Position numbers and translations under genes: made by a program. Of a stretch of DNA of 64,000 bases, positions 23,629 to 34,107 are shown one piece after another (position 1 is the stretch's first letter; each line of letters begins with the position of its first letter). The stretch comes from Sitta carolinensis (Eukaryota > Chordata > Aves > Passeriformes > Sittidae), in NCBI GenBank assembly GCA_032173965.1, contig CM063298.1, forward strand, positions 6,369,001 to 6,433,000. Reading direction: 5' to 3'. The notes under the pieces were generated by a model, which was given only the letters and a program-made list of their open reading frames with translations, had not been told where the DNA came from and did no database searches.

Positions 23629-25403
23629 GCAGAGAGAAGGATGGAGAGGCTGGAGGACCTGGGGTGCCAGGGAGGGAACAGGGCAGAAAGGAGGAAAAAG
23701 ACCAAAGCCATGAGTGAGGACAGATGGGGACAAAAGGACACAAACTGGGAGGATTACCAATGGAAAAATACACCTTGGAGATAACGCTATTAGGAATTCC
23801 CTTGGGAGAGGAGCTTTATGCCTGACTAAGAGGAATCATTCCTTGCTTCAGAGAGAAGTCTCCAAGGCAGGCACCTGAGTGGTCACACAACAATTTCCAG
23901 CAGCTCAATCAGGTGAGAGTACCCTGCTCACCTTTCCCGCACCAACACCAGAGTCCAATTCAATCAGGGAATGTGCAGTCAAAAATAACCACGTGGTAAA
24001 AAGTCCTGCCTGTGCCTTTTGCATGAGAGAAGCTGGTTACCAAGTCAATCCTGCAAAATATATTGCTCCATGCTTAAAGTTTGGAAGAGGCCCTTTTAGT
24101 TTTTCAGCTGCTTATAGTTATCTGCTGCCTGGCAACTGGGGCTGCAAACCCATGCACTAAAATTAATGAGGTGCTTGTGGACTGAAGAAAGGCACTCAAG
24201 GACCAGGGAGATAAAGGCAGCAGCCCCAGGATTGTGTTTCAGCCCAGAAAGCTGATGGAGAATGGAAAAAAAATCCCAGTAAACTCAACTCAGAAGAGTC
24301 AAGTGCAGACACAGGCGTGGACGCTGGGGTTTGTTTACAGCGAGAGATGATCTCTCTATTAATTCTGCTTAGGAGAGGATCCACTCTGTGCTGGCTTGCA
24401 AAAACCAGAATGTGATCTGTTCGCAAAGCTACACTCCAGCAAAGCCGAATAAACATAAAACAGCAAGGCCAGACATGGGGCCTGACCTCCAGAGACATTT
24501 GCTCCCAATCTGCTGCAGGAAACCTGGGTTGAGCCAAGGGATCTCTTGGTGTCATTGCACCTTACCGAAGGAAAGTAGAGAACTAAGAATAATGAGGATG
24601 TGGAAGGAAGATTATTATGAAAAAGCTATCATCAAAGCCTGAGATATAAAACAGCAGTGTAATCAGAGTCACAAATTATAGAAATATGGTGTAAGTTTGT
24701 TAAAATTATCATAGCTGCACAGGACTGATGACCCAGGTTTGGTCTTTGGGGGCTGCACTACTTCCTGGTCCCTGTGCTTGCCTCACAAATGGCATGAGTA
24801 TCACTGGCTTCAGGCAGTCCCAAATCCAAGGTTCCTCCCTGATTTACACAGCCCTTAATGCACATTTCAGCTTACACAGATATCCTGGAGCTGGCTTGGA
24901 CCAGTCCAGTGCTGCCCTGGAAGAGGAGACATGAGGGCAGCCCTGCTGCAGAAAACAGCCAAGAGAAAATTTGAGGAATGCTGAAAACACTTCCCTGACT
25001 CCAGGGAAGCCATACTCTGAAGGACATAATTCCTGGAATAAACCCACATATTAAGCCAGGACATGACTTTACAGGGAGTTGCACCATGGCAGAGCTGGCC
25101 AGTAGGCAAGGGATAATTTGCTGCCCAGGAAGAGGCATGCTGCAGTGGTAGAGCAGGAGCATGCTCCAGCATGGTAAACCAGGCTGAGCCAAGGAGCAGA
25201 GGAGTCAGCCTCCCTTAAGGGCCAGAGGCTGGCAAATGGGCTGCTGTATTTAAAGGTTTGTATCCTTTTCTCTGCATAGTGGGTGCACCAGGTGATCTCC
25301 TGTGCTGGTGGCCTTCAAAGATCAATTTGCCAGATTGAACAAAGGTTGGGTTTTGAAGCTGTCACCAGGAAAAGACAAGGAGCTTTGTACCTCTTCTCAC
25401 TCA

Positions 25404-25470
25404 GGCAAGGGAACATTTTTGCTATTTGAGAGAACTGGGCAAAGGAACATTTTGCTCTTCGAGAGAACCC
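25404..25470. repeat. 34-bp tandem duplication, diverged
   Basis: Two copies of a unit with the core GGAACATTTT(T)GCT and a following GAGAGAAC, offset by 34 bases and differing at several sites. Confidence 0.75.
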
Positions 25471-26574
25471 AGCAGTGATTGTCCCTTTGGCTGAATGGTG
25501 GGGGGCATTTAGATGCAGAAACAGCTACAAAAATAAAAATTAAAAGGAAAAGCACCAACATGGAGAGAGAGAAGATACAAAAATAATATTTCTTCTTGTT
25601 ATGTCCTGGTATGACTCCATTAATTTAACTCCAAACTTAAAAAATAGTAATGATAATAAAAACAGTTCCATTTGTAGGGTGGCAAGATATTATAAAACAC
25701 ATGCAACAAATCTTAAATAATATGTATTCACCCCAGAACGCTTTAAAAAATCAGAGATAATGTGTAGAAGCACAGCCCATACAAGCAGACACTAGTGAGG
25801 AGTTTTAGGTTGTATTTACCTCTCCAACCAACCCAGGGTGTAAGGGCCTCCTCCTCTTATGGGTGTTCTTGAACAGCTGGAAAACTTTTGCAAGGAGTGG
25901 GTGGGCATCACAGGTCCCCCACTCTGAGGGGTACTAGGTGATATGCATGCCCACTCCAAGGTGGACAGTTGGATTGGCAGTAGGATGGGAAAAAAGACTG
26001 AGCTCAAGACTATGGTGCCCCCTCAAAGCCTCCAGCAATGCAGGATGTTTCATGGAAGCTCCCATTGCAAGGAAACAGATGGCGGAGACCAGGAATCATG
26101 TACTTTAAAATATGCAGAGCATTGCAGGACTGGAAACTGGAAGAGCTCCATGAATGCATACCATGAAAAAAGATAATCGTGTCACTAATCTCTTACCAGC
26201 CTGTGTAAGTTTTCAGGAGTGGCCTTTAATCTGGATGACAAACATGGTGAAAACTGTTTCAAAGAGACTGTCATAGCAGTGATCCCATCCGCAGTGCCTG
26301 ACTCACCCCTCAATTCCACTCCTGCATTAATGCTAACAATGCTTTTCATTTAAGCCATTCATTTAGAGGGTTTGCTGTATTAAATTGCACCATGGCTACA
26401 GAAACAAAACAAAAAAAAGAAGTAAAAAAAAAATAAGAAGACCTAATATTTTACCCCACTTTTTCCCATACCACTTCTGTCAAGGTATTGCTGTCCACCT
26501 CAGAAATCAGATTCCAAGATCTGGAGGCCCTAAAACTTGAGAAGAAAGAAAAGGCACAAGCATGAGGACATTAC

Positions 26575-26730
26575 CTCTGTCTGGAAACCCTCTACCAGGA
26601 TGGCTACCAGGAGATTAAAGAGAACGTAATTCCCAAACGTCATGAGAGCGATGAAGTAGAGAGCAGCCCAGGATGAGGTGGAGGCCATGCCATTGTAAAG
26701 GACCTTGTTCCAGTCTTCCTGGGTCAAAAT
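26575..26730 (-). CDS. CACNA1G: CACNA1G exon: domain II pore loop and IIS6
   Basis: This 156-nt exon (52 codons, phase 0 at both ends) encodes [20 protein letters not shown], then [18 protein letters not shown] and [14 protein letters not shown]. The glutamate of QEDW is the domain II selectivity-filter residue. The remainder is IIS6, which ends in the cytoplasm where the II-III linker starts. The acceptor is cctctgcag and the donor is GTAATG. It can join in frame either to the cassette exon at 22368-22436 or directly to the exon at 19520-19613. Confidence 0.95.
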
Positions 26731-27435
26731 CTGCAGAGGAAGGGTATCAGGACTATGAAGATAGTGAAGGAAAGCATGCTGGGTATCCATGCTCTGGATA
26801 GGCCAGAAAAGCTCCCTGATTTTAGGGTATCCACTGCAGCTGTAACCACAAGAGGATAAATCCCTTCTGAGTCAGAGAAGAGAGGATCAGAGTGACTGTG
26901 ATTCCAAACCACCAGCAAGAAGCTTGTGCAAACTACCCTGTCCCCTCACTGTCCCTGTATGTGGGATAGTATGTATTACCCATAATGGAGGGTAATGTTA
27001 CACTGGTCAGACCTTTCTTGTGGTCAGCCAGAATGACTTAAAGTCCTTCACAGATCCCAGGGTTACAGGGCTCAGAGCTGTTAGAACAAAAACTGCATAT
27101 ATCAGCTATAAACCAGATTCCATTATTTGTCAAAATACCACTGCAAATGGTCCTGATCTCCTCCTTTTCATCCCTTTCCTCCACATTTACTTTCACCCAC
27201 CCAGTCCATACCCTGCAAACACAAGAGCCTCCTGCCTTGGCAGCCCCTCCTTACCAAGGTTCTGATTTAGTCTGGAAAACAGTCTGAAAGCCCCCATAAA
27301 CCTGCACTTGTGGTTTTGGGTCACCTTCCTTCCATGGCATGGAGCTTCATTAAGCTCTGTTGGATGCATTGGAAAATAACCCCAGTCTTCACAGTCTCAA
27401 AACACCCACCAGTTGTAGCATTTTCCATTTTGTAC
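26731..27435 (-). other. CACNA1G intron (0.7 kb)
   Basis: This lies between the domain II turret and pore-loop exons. I see nothing else in it. Confidence 0.85.
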
Positions 27436-27550
27436 CTGGAAAACAGTGACGATGGCCCAGAGCAAGGAGTCAAAGTTCTTCCTGTCAGGTAGAGTATCAC
27501 CATCCCGCTCCGAAGCGAACTTACAGCCAAAGAGATGCATGCCCAGGATG
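27436..27550 (-). CDS. CACNA1G: CACNA1G exon: end of IIS5 and domain II turret
   Basis: This 115-nt exon encodes [18 protein letters not shown], then [20 protein letters not shown], running from the extracellular end of IIS5 into the pore helix of domain II. The acceptor is atttgtag and the donor is GTACAA. It ends in phase 0 at CAG, directly before the LTQEDW pore exon. The correct frame is not the longest open frame here, so the exon was found from the splice sites and the family sequence. Confidence 0.93.
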
Positions 27551-28655
27551 CTACAAATGACAGGAGGCAGGGGCTCAACAATACAAATCAGTAATCATAC
27601 AGCAGGGTGACTCTCTCCTGATTTCATCCGGACAATTCCTTTTTATGTTTTTTTTTAAAAAAGATGGATCCTTTGTTCGCTGAAAAACATGTCTTGAGAT
27701 CACGCAAATCTGTTATGAATTTAGGTCAAATCTGTCAAGGACTTTAAACCAAAAAGTGTGTCTGCTCATTATTTTCCTTCTGCTTCATTTTTTGTAAGTC
27801 AAAACATTGTCTTTCAACATTTTCTAAACAAAATGTTTTGACTTTCTGTTTTGCAATGATACATTTTCAGCAACATATGCTTCAACTGAATTAGGAAGAC
27901 AAAAAGGGTTTCAGTGAAATGCCTGAATAAGACATATCAGGGGACTTGAAACAGCTTTTTCAATTTTGACAGAAGAACAGAATACCTTTCATTATGGATA
28001 GATACTAAAAGGATAATCTGCTTTTCCCTGCTCTCTGCTAGTAACCTGAATAATCATTTACAGCTCTACTGAGCACCACAGCTGCAAATGGCAGTTTTGG
28101 AGTCTCACTGAAAGAAGGGACATTATCCCCTGGAAGAGACTATGTCTCTTTAGCCTTCCCAGTGCCTGCATTGCTCAAAAACTGCAGTTGGCAGTAGAAG
28201 GAGAAAGACTTTTCTCAAAATCTAGACCAAAATCTAAAAATACAGGGCTACGCCAGCCCTGTTTTTAACATTTTTACTTGTCTGAAGACAAGGCCATGAA
28301 ATAGTGCAAGCACCACCATGTCTGACATTTCTTTAGGAACATCATCCTCTTCTTGGCAACATTTTTAGCACCAGGCTTTCTGATAGTTGGTAAGTAATGG
28401 GATTGCTGTCTTCGGGTAATGTTAAAGGAATCATCCAGCCTGAAAGATTTTCTTTGTAAACCATTTTGCAAAGACAAATATCTCATTTGGCTAACTGAAA
28501 GAATTTAGGGCAGCAAACCACAGCCAGCAATGCTGTTCTTGGGACCATTCAGCTCAGCCATGTTCTGGTATGGACTCTGTCACCTCCTCATCACACCACA
28601 GGATCCCTTCTAAAAACCCAGAACAAGTGCAGGACAGGGAATTGGAAACACTCAC
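27551..28655 (-). other. CACNA1G intron (1.1 kb)
   Basis: This lies between the IIS4-S5 exon and the turret exon. It is AT-rich with no recognised element. Confidence 0.85.
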
Positions 28656-28841
28656 CTAAAGATGAAGATGAAGAGCATAAGCAACATGCAGAAGGTGGCC
28701 ACATTGTCCATGGTCTTCATGAGGACGACAAGCTGGCGTTGCAGGGCTGGCATGAAGCGGACCAGCTTTAACACCCGCATGAGACGAAAGGTGCGCAGGA
28801 CTGAGAGCCCCCCGCCCTGCTGGCCCACGATCTCCCACACA
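28656..28841 (-). CDS. CACNA1G: CACNA1G exon: end of IIS3, IIS4 voltage sensor and IIS5
   Basis: This 186-nt exon encodes [19 protein letters not shown], then the IIS4 sensor [20 protein letters not shown] with its regular basic residues. The S4-S5 linker ([11 protein letters not shown]) and the hydrophobic start of IIS5 ([11 protein letters not shown]) follow. The acceptor is cctcctcag and the donor is GTGAGT. The trailing AG is completed by C of the next exon to give serine. The sequence is almost identical to mammalian Cav3 proteins as I recall them; one visible difference is Met for Leu in RFMPAL. Confidence 0.95.
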   Translation of the reverse strand, partial: CVGDRGPAGRGALSPAHLSSHAGVKAGPLHASPATPACRPHEDHGQCGHLLHVAYALHLHL

Positions 28842-29373
28842 CTGAGGAGGAAAAAAATGTCAATGCAAGATGACAGGACAAAGCCTAATTGCAAAGGCCT
28901 GGAGGGGAGGCAGTAAAGGGAAGGTGAAATTCAGAAAGAAGAGAGATGGAACGTGGGCAGAAATGCGCTGCCAATGCCTGCGGTGATCTGGACTCTGTCC
29001 AGGCTTGCAAAGAGCAGAGCTCCACTTGAGTGTCAAAAATATGCCTGGAAATCAGTGACTACAGCTGCAGGGGCAATTATAGCCTTTGCATGTGCCAAAA
29101 AAACAGAGGTACTTAACTGGGCGCTGGTTGTGCCATTTGGATCCCAGACTGTCCCAGGATATCGGGACTGATAGCTTTCTGCTTGGGCCTCTCTCTAAAG
29201 TAACCATAAAATAGTCCCAAGATATGTATTAGCAATCATATCTAAGTGCATTAATTACAGAGAGCAGTGTAAAGTGTCACAGGAAGATATTTATGCCAAC
29301 TCTCCATTACTTTCTGTTTAATTAAACAGCCAAAAGAGGAGAAACACACAAAAAGAAAACTGAAGGTTTGTAC
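28842..29373 (-). other. CACNA1G intron (0.53 kb)
   Basis: It splits the IIS3 serine codon (AG|T). No recognised element. Confidence 0.85.
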
Positions 29374-29525
29374 CTAATCACCACAATGATCCCATCAAAG
29401 ATGTTGTATGGATTCTTAATGTAGCCAAAAGGACCATAAACAAGGACTTTCAACAGCATCTCCAGGGCAAAAAGGCTTGTGAAGACAATGTTGCTGATCT
29501 CCAGGGCATTGGTAAGTTCCTCTGG
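29374..29525 (-). CDS. CACNA1G: CACNA1G exon: IIS2 and start of IIS3
   Basis: This 152-nt exon follows the 15.9 kb intron. It encodes [20 protein letters not shown] and [17 protein letters not shown], which is IIS2 with the acidic residue of the voltage-sensor charge-transfer centre. It then gives [13 protein letters not shown], the start of IIS3. The acceptor is ttccccag and the donor is GTACAA. The last two bases (AG) make serine with T of the next exon. Length equals 50 codons plus two bases, as expected. Confidence 0.95.
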
Positions 29526-32500
29526 CTGGGGAAAGAAGAGAATGAAATTGAGAAAACAAACAGCCAGCTCCATATCCAAAAATCACATGTGGAAACACGA
29601 GTGCCAATATTGCAAGTGTGAGAACACTGATGCTAATGATGTGGTGAGAAAATGGCAATAGCTCACTCAAAGCCCAGGAGATGGACGGAAAATACTATCA
29701 GAGTATTTAAGGTTTAGAAGTCCATTGTAAATTTAGCAGGTAAATCTGGACATGGACTTCACGTTAATCAGGGCTTTAGTACCACCTCAGGAGGTTTAGG
29801 CAGAAGTGGCATGTGCTGAGGCTTAATGCTTTGACATTCCCCACATTGATTCTCCTTATGCAGAAGGGGAAGTTGGGCCATTTTCTCACATAAATATCCC
29901 TTTAGGGTCTTTCTTTTTTCTTTAGTAGCTCATCAAAAGATTTGAGCTAAGATTTTTCAAAAGCAGAGATCTGAGGTGATATAACTAGAATGGCTCAAAA
30001 AAACCCCTCATTATCAGGTGGCCACAAATCTGCAACTGAGATTGACCGATCCTGTCATTCCAGACAGGCAATCTGAAAATAGAGGCATGAAAAAACCCCA
30101 AAAACATAACAAACAGACTCCTGGTAGTCTTAGACCTAAATAAATACCTTTTATGGTTTTTTAGCATGCTTCACAGAGGGTTCCAAACAATGCAGATGCC
30201 CAGTGCTTCGCTTTCCCCAACAGGTGGGCGGGCATTATGGGAAAACATATGGCAGAAGACAAAACCTGGTGGTGTAGTCTGTGTGGGATCAGTCACTGGC
30301 AAAGACAGAATCCACACATCAGATCCCTTCTCCCCATTTAACCCAAACACATGGCTGTGGCCGCGTGTTTCTGCTGAAAGGCTTCATTAAAATCAGTTGA
30401 CATCCCGATGGCAGATGGCGGTGGGGTCACATCAGCAGCCCTGAGGTGGTGCGTGGCAGTGGGCTGGAACAGCTCACTGAGCACCTCACACATAGTGGCT
30501 GCTAGGTTCCCCCAGGATAGTTTGGCACTGGCTAGTCTAAATCTCCACTTATAACCGCCCATGTGGCTTTAGATACCTAGACCATAACCATGGTGGGTTA
30601 TAGTCAGATGTGCACGCTCACAGCAGCCACACTATGAGCAGAAGACAATGTGCAACACATGCAGTTGACTGCACCTTCCACTTACATGAAACACATTCAT
30701 GACTGGCCAAAAACTTCCTATGACAGACATGAGCTGCCACACCACAGCACAGGCTGTAGGGTTTGACTTGAGGTGACCCAACCCCAACACAATGGCAACC
30801 ACAAGAGCAGAGACCTCATGGGCAGGGTCAACACTTGGTCAACTGTGCTTCAGAGCCTCAAAAAACTACAGCTGACCAAGGGGTTCACAGATACATGCCA
30901 GCAAAAAAAACCCCAGATAAATCCATGCAGGCATTTGAATCTGTTTCCAAGGGTTAAACCACCCAGGCCCAGCCTTTGCAGCTCAAGTCCCTCCAATCCA
31001 GCTTGAGGGTAGATGGGGATCCAAATTGGTGTGCTGTTTTCTCAGCATGGTAGTGAACTCCTGAGGACTTGCACAGATATTGGCAGAAGCTTGTGAAGAC
31101 ACAGGCTAGCAAAGGAGAAAACAGCAGCATTTAAAAGAAAATGTAATAAATAAGTAAAAAAAAGAGGGTGTTTAACACAAATTATACCTCAAACATCATC
31201 ACTGAATAAAAGATCCCTTGGCTAGAGCTTGCCCAACACACCATGCACATAGCCCAAATCACCTGCTTACTGATCTACAGCTAAAATATGAATGCTGCAG
31301 CTCCCAATATTAAATTCAGCCATGGTTTAATGCTGTGATACCTATGGGAACACTCAGACACAGGGTAATAAATAGACCAAGAACTTATATGTCAAGCTGC
31401 ACCTCAGGACAATTTGAAATAGTTACAATTCTACATTACTCACAAAAAAATGCCAACTCATTCATGCGTGCCTCAGTGCCGAGGCAGGCTGTGCTGTTAT
31501 CAGTACAGTGATACTGCTGGAAAAGAGATGTGTTCCTGGAAGCTTTCCTTCTTATCCATCAGCACCAGTAACCTGGACCCTTGAGGCTGATTTCCACCCT
31601 CTGTTCCCCCTCTGCAGTGGCACAATGAAATCTAACTGGCCCTGCAGACACAACCCAGTTAAACCCCTCACCCAACATCTCCCACAGTCACAACATCCCT
31701 TCCTCAGGGGAGCTGATATGGAAAATCCAACAGCCCTGGAAGGGATGACATGTTAATAGAATTGCTTAATGAAACTTTGGACTTCATGGGCACTGTCTAG
31801 TTAGAGATGTTGGAATGTGCAAATCCAGATGGGAGGTGCTGGCAGGGCATAGCTGGGTGATGTGGAGAGGCAGAGGGGGAGCAGAACTCACATTGCAACT
31901 CTCCCAAGATCCTCAGCACACACTGGAGAGGCTGTGATCACTCTGGTCCATGAAATTTCCTTCCCAGACCATCCAACTCAGAAGATACCCAACGTGCAAA
32001 GAGCCCCATTACTGGCTTGTGACTGCTATGGGTCAGCCTGTGCTGACACAGCAGCAACAAATCTACCTGCCTCCCACTGCTTCACCACAAAAATGCTGCC
32101 TGGCCCCCACTCCCCTTCCACACACTCTTTCCACTTCTCTTGCAGGAAACAGTTTTTAATACCTGAGACACTAGGCAGACATAATAAAAATGAAAAGTGG
32201 GAACTCCTGAAACAGAGGTGAGAATTAATATCCAAAAATCTAAGATAATTGGCCAAACTGGATTGAAAAAGAAAACTTTCATTTCATCCATGGTATTAGG
32301 TTTGGTTCACCAATTTGAAATTTCCCAATCAAGAGCAAAGCAGGCTTAAACTTGAAAATAATAAAAATTTTAGTAACTAACACTAAAAGGAGACAAAAAC
32401 AGAATCAAGATGAAACCTTCAGAACACTCCTCTTCCCTCCCCACACCTTCTTTCTTCCCAACTGACAACATACAGAAAACAACACCCAGAAATCTCAGTT

Positions 32501-33599
32501 TTCCACCTCTATAATAGTCTTTCTTCAGTTCACTTAGAGAGGGAAGTCCGTCTTATTTGCTATGGAAAATTCCCCCACAAGAAAATAATTCTCTCGTGGT
32601 TTCAATCTTCATGAACAACAGTCACCCAGAAGATCTGCATTCATGAAACTCTTCCCATGTTCACAGTTCTTTCATAGCTGTGCCTCTGGGCCATGTCAAC
32701 ATATGGATTTATTTTTTATTTTTAAAGATAAACTGTCTAAAGCAAAGGTTCTCTTTATCTATCTTTGAGATCATCTTCATCTCAGGGAACAGAGATTCGC
32801 TTCTTCTTCTTTCGGGGGCAAAGAGTCTTTTTCACTTCATCTCTCTGTTCAAACTTCTCATGGAATCGAAGTCACTTCAACATCGTCTCACTTTAACACT
32901 ACATTCCTTTGCTCAGGTCCACAATTTGAACTTTCCATCTCCCCACATTTCTCTATTGTTGTCCCTGAAAATAAGCCTTCTGATTTGTTTTAGTATAATG
33001 GAGTCAGTTCTCATGAATTGTAAGATAAACAAGAATCATGTTTGCATTCCTTTGTGAAAAGATACCACCTGATGGACTTCTCAAGTGACCAGTGGAGATG
33101 GAGAGGTAGTAACTTCTCTGTCCAATCTCTGATCACTGTCCAGAAACTTATATATACGAGGTAAACAATAAACGAGAGTTTTTTCCTTCTTCTCTGCCTG
33201 AACACTGTTGTGTGTGTTGCTGTGTGTTTCTATATAGATCACAGTGACACTCTGTGGTTTAAAGGAAATATCTCAATATATTACAGTCAATCACCATAGC
33301 TCACAAGAGATTTTCAGCCTGAAAGCAGCTCCCCATACTCCTTCCATCTGGACCTTTACTCCTTCTTGACTGACCTTGATGCCTTCATGTGGTCCCGTTA
33401 CGTGTCTTCACTCTATTATAGTCTCTCTCACTCAAAAGAGGATGGAAGCCTGGAGGTCTCTTCTTGTGCACTGCAAAGGATTAATATTTCACCCTGGACC
33501 TGCAGAGCCACCCCTTGGTCTCAGCCACATGATCTCCCGCAGCTCCGAGAAAGCCCCTCAGCAGCTTTCTTGTGGATAGAGGTTTCCTTCAGCAGCCAC

Positions 33600-33950
33600 A
33601 CTGGGAGGGGGCCGGCAGTGGCTGGGATCTCATCAGACAGGCTGGGCTCAGCGGCAACACGCCACAGGCCGATGGCTTCTCGTCCCCGTGCCCGGCAGCC
33701 GCGAGGGCCGCGCGGGCCGTGGCGGAGCGGGCCTGGCCCGGCCATCCCCTGCCCGGCCGTACTGGGGGAGCTGGGGGGATCCCGGTTCTGGCCTGTGCTG
33801 CAGCAGCGGCAGGGGCCTGGCCCTGCCGGGACGGGTCTCGGTGGCCTCCTGGGCAGGGGCCTGGCCCGCGGCAGAGCCCGCCCGGCCGTGCTGGGGGGAC
33901 CGGGCCAGCCCTGTCACCTGTACTCAGACCGGAAGAGAAGGAGAGCTATT
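33600..33950. other. CpG-rich island inside the 15.9 kb intron
   Basis: GC and CpG rise sharply here compared with the AT-rich flanks. Two internal repeats are visible: GCAGGGGCCTGGCCC at 33809-33823 and 33853-33867, and GCCCGGCCGTNCTGGGG at 33751-33767 and 33880-33896. It could be an internal promoter, part of a retroelement LTR, or a local GC-rich insertion. No first exon is evident. Confidence 0.6.
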
Positions 33951-34082
33951 CCCACACTTTCTGTCTTAAAATGCGTGTTCACGAAGGCGTCTCTACCCTT
34001 TTCAGTGGTTTAATTGGTGTCAATATTAAACATTGGCCAATCAAACCAAACAAGGACATCCACACAGGGGAGGGGAGGGGGG

Positions 34083-34107
34083 AGGACAGGACAGGACAGG
34101 ACAGGAC
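34083..34107. repeat. (AGGAC)n pentamer microsatellite
   Basis: About five units of AGGAC follow a G-rich stretch (GGGGAGGGGAGGGGGG, from 34067). Confidence 0.9.

Larger units (their letters stand above)
22437..26574 (-). other. CACNA1G intron (4.1 kb) upstream of the cassette exon
   Basis: It holds the long pyrimidine tract at its 3' end, an AT-rich stretch near 22690-22890, a 12-bp perfect hairpin (23596-23628) and a 34-bp tandem duplication (25404-25470). I see no gene. Confidence 0.8.
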
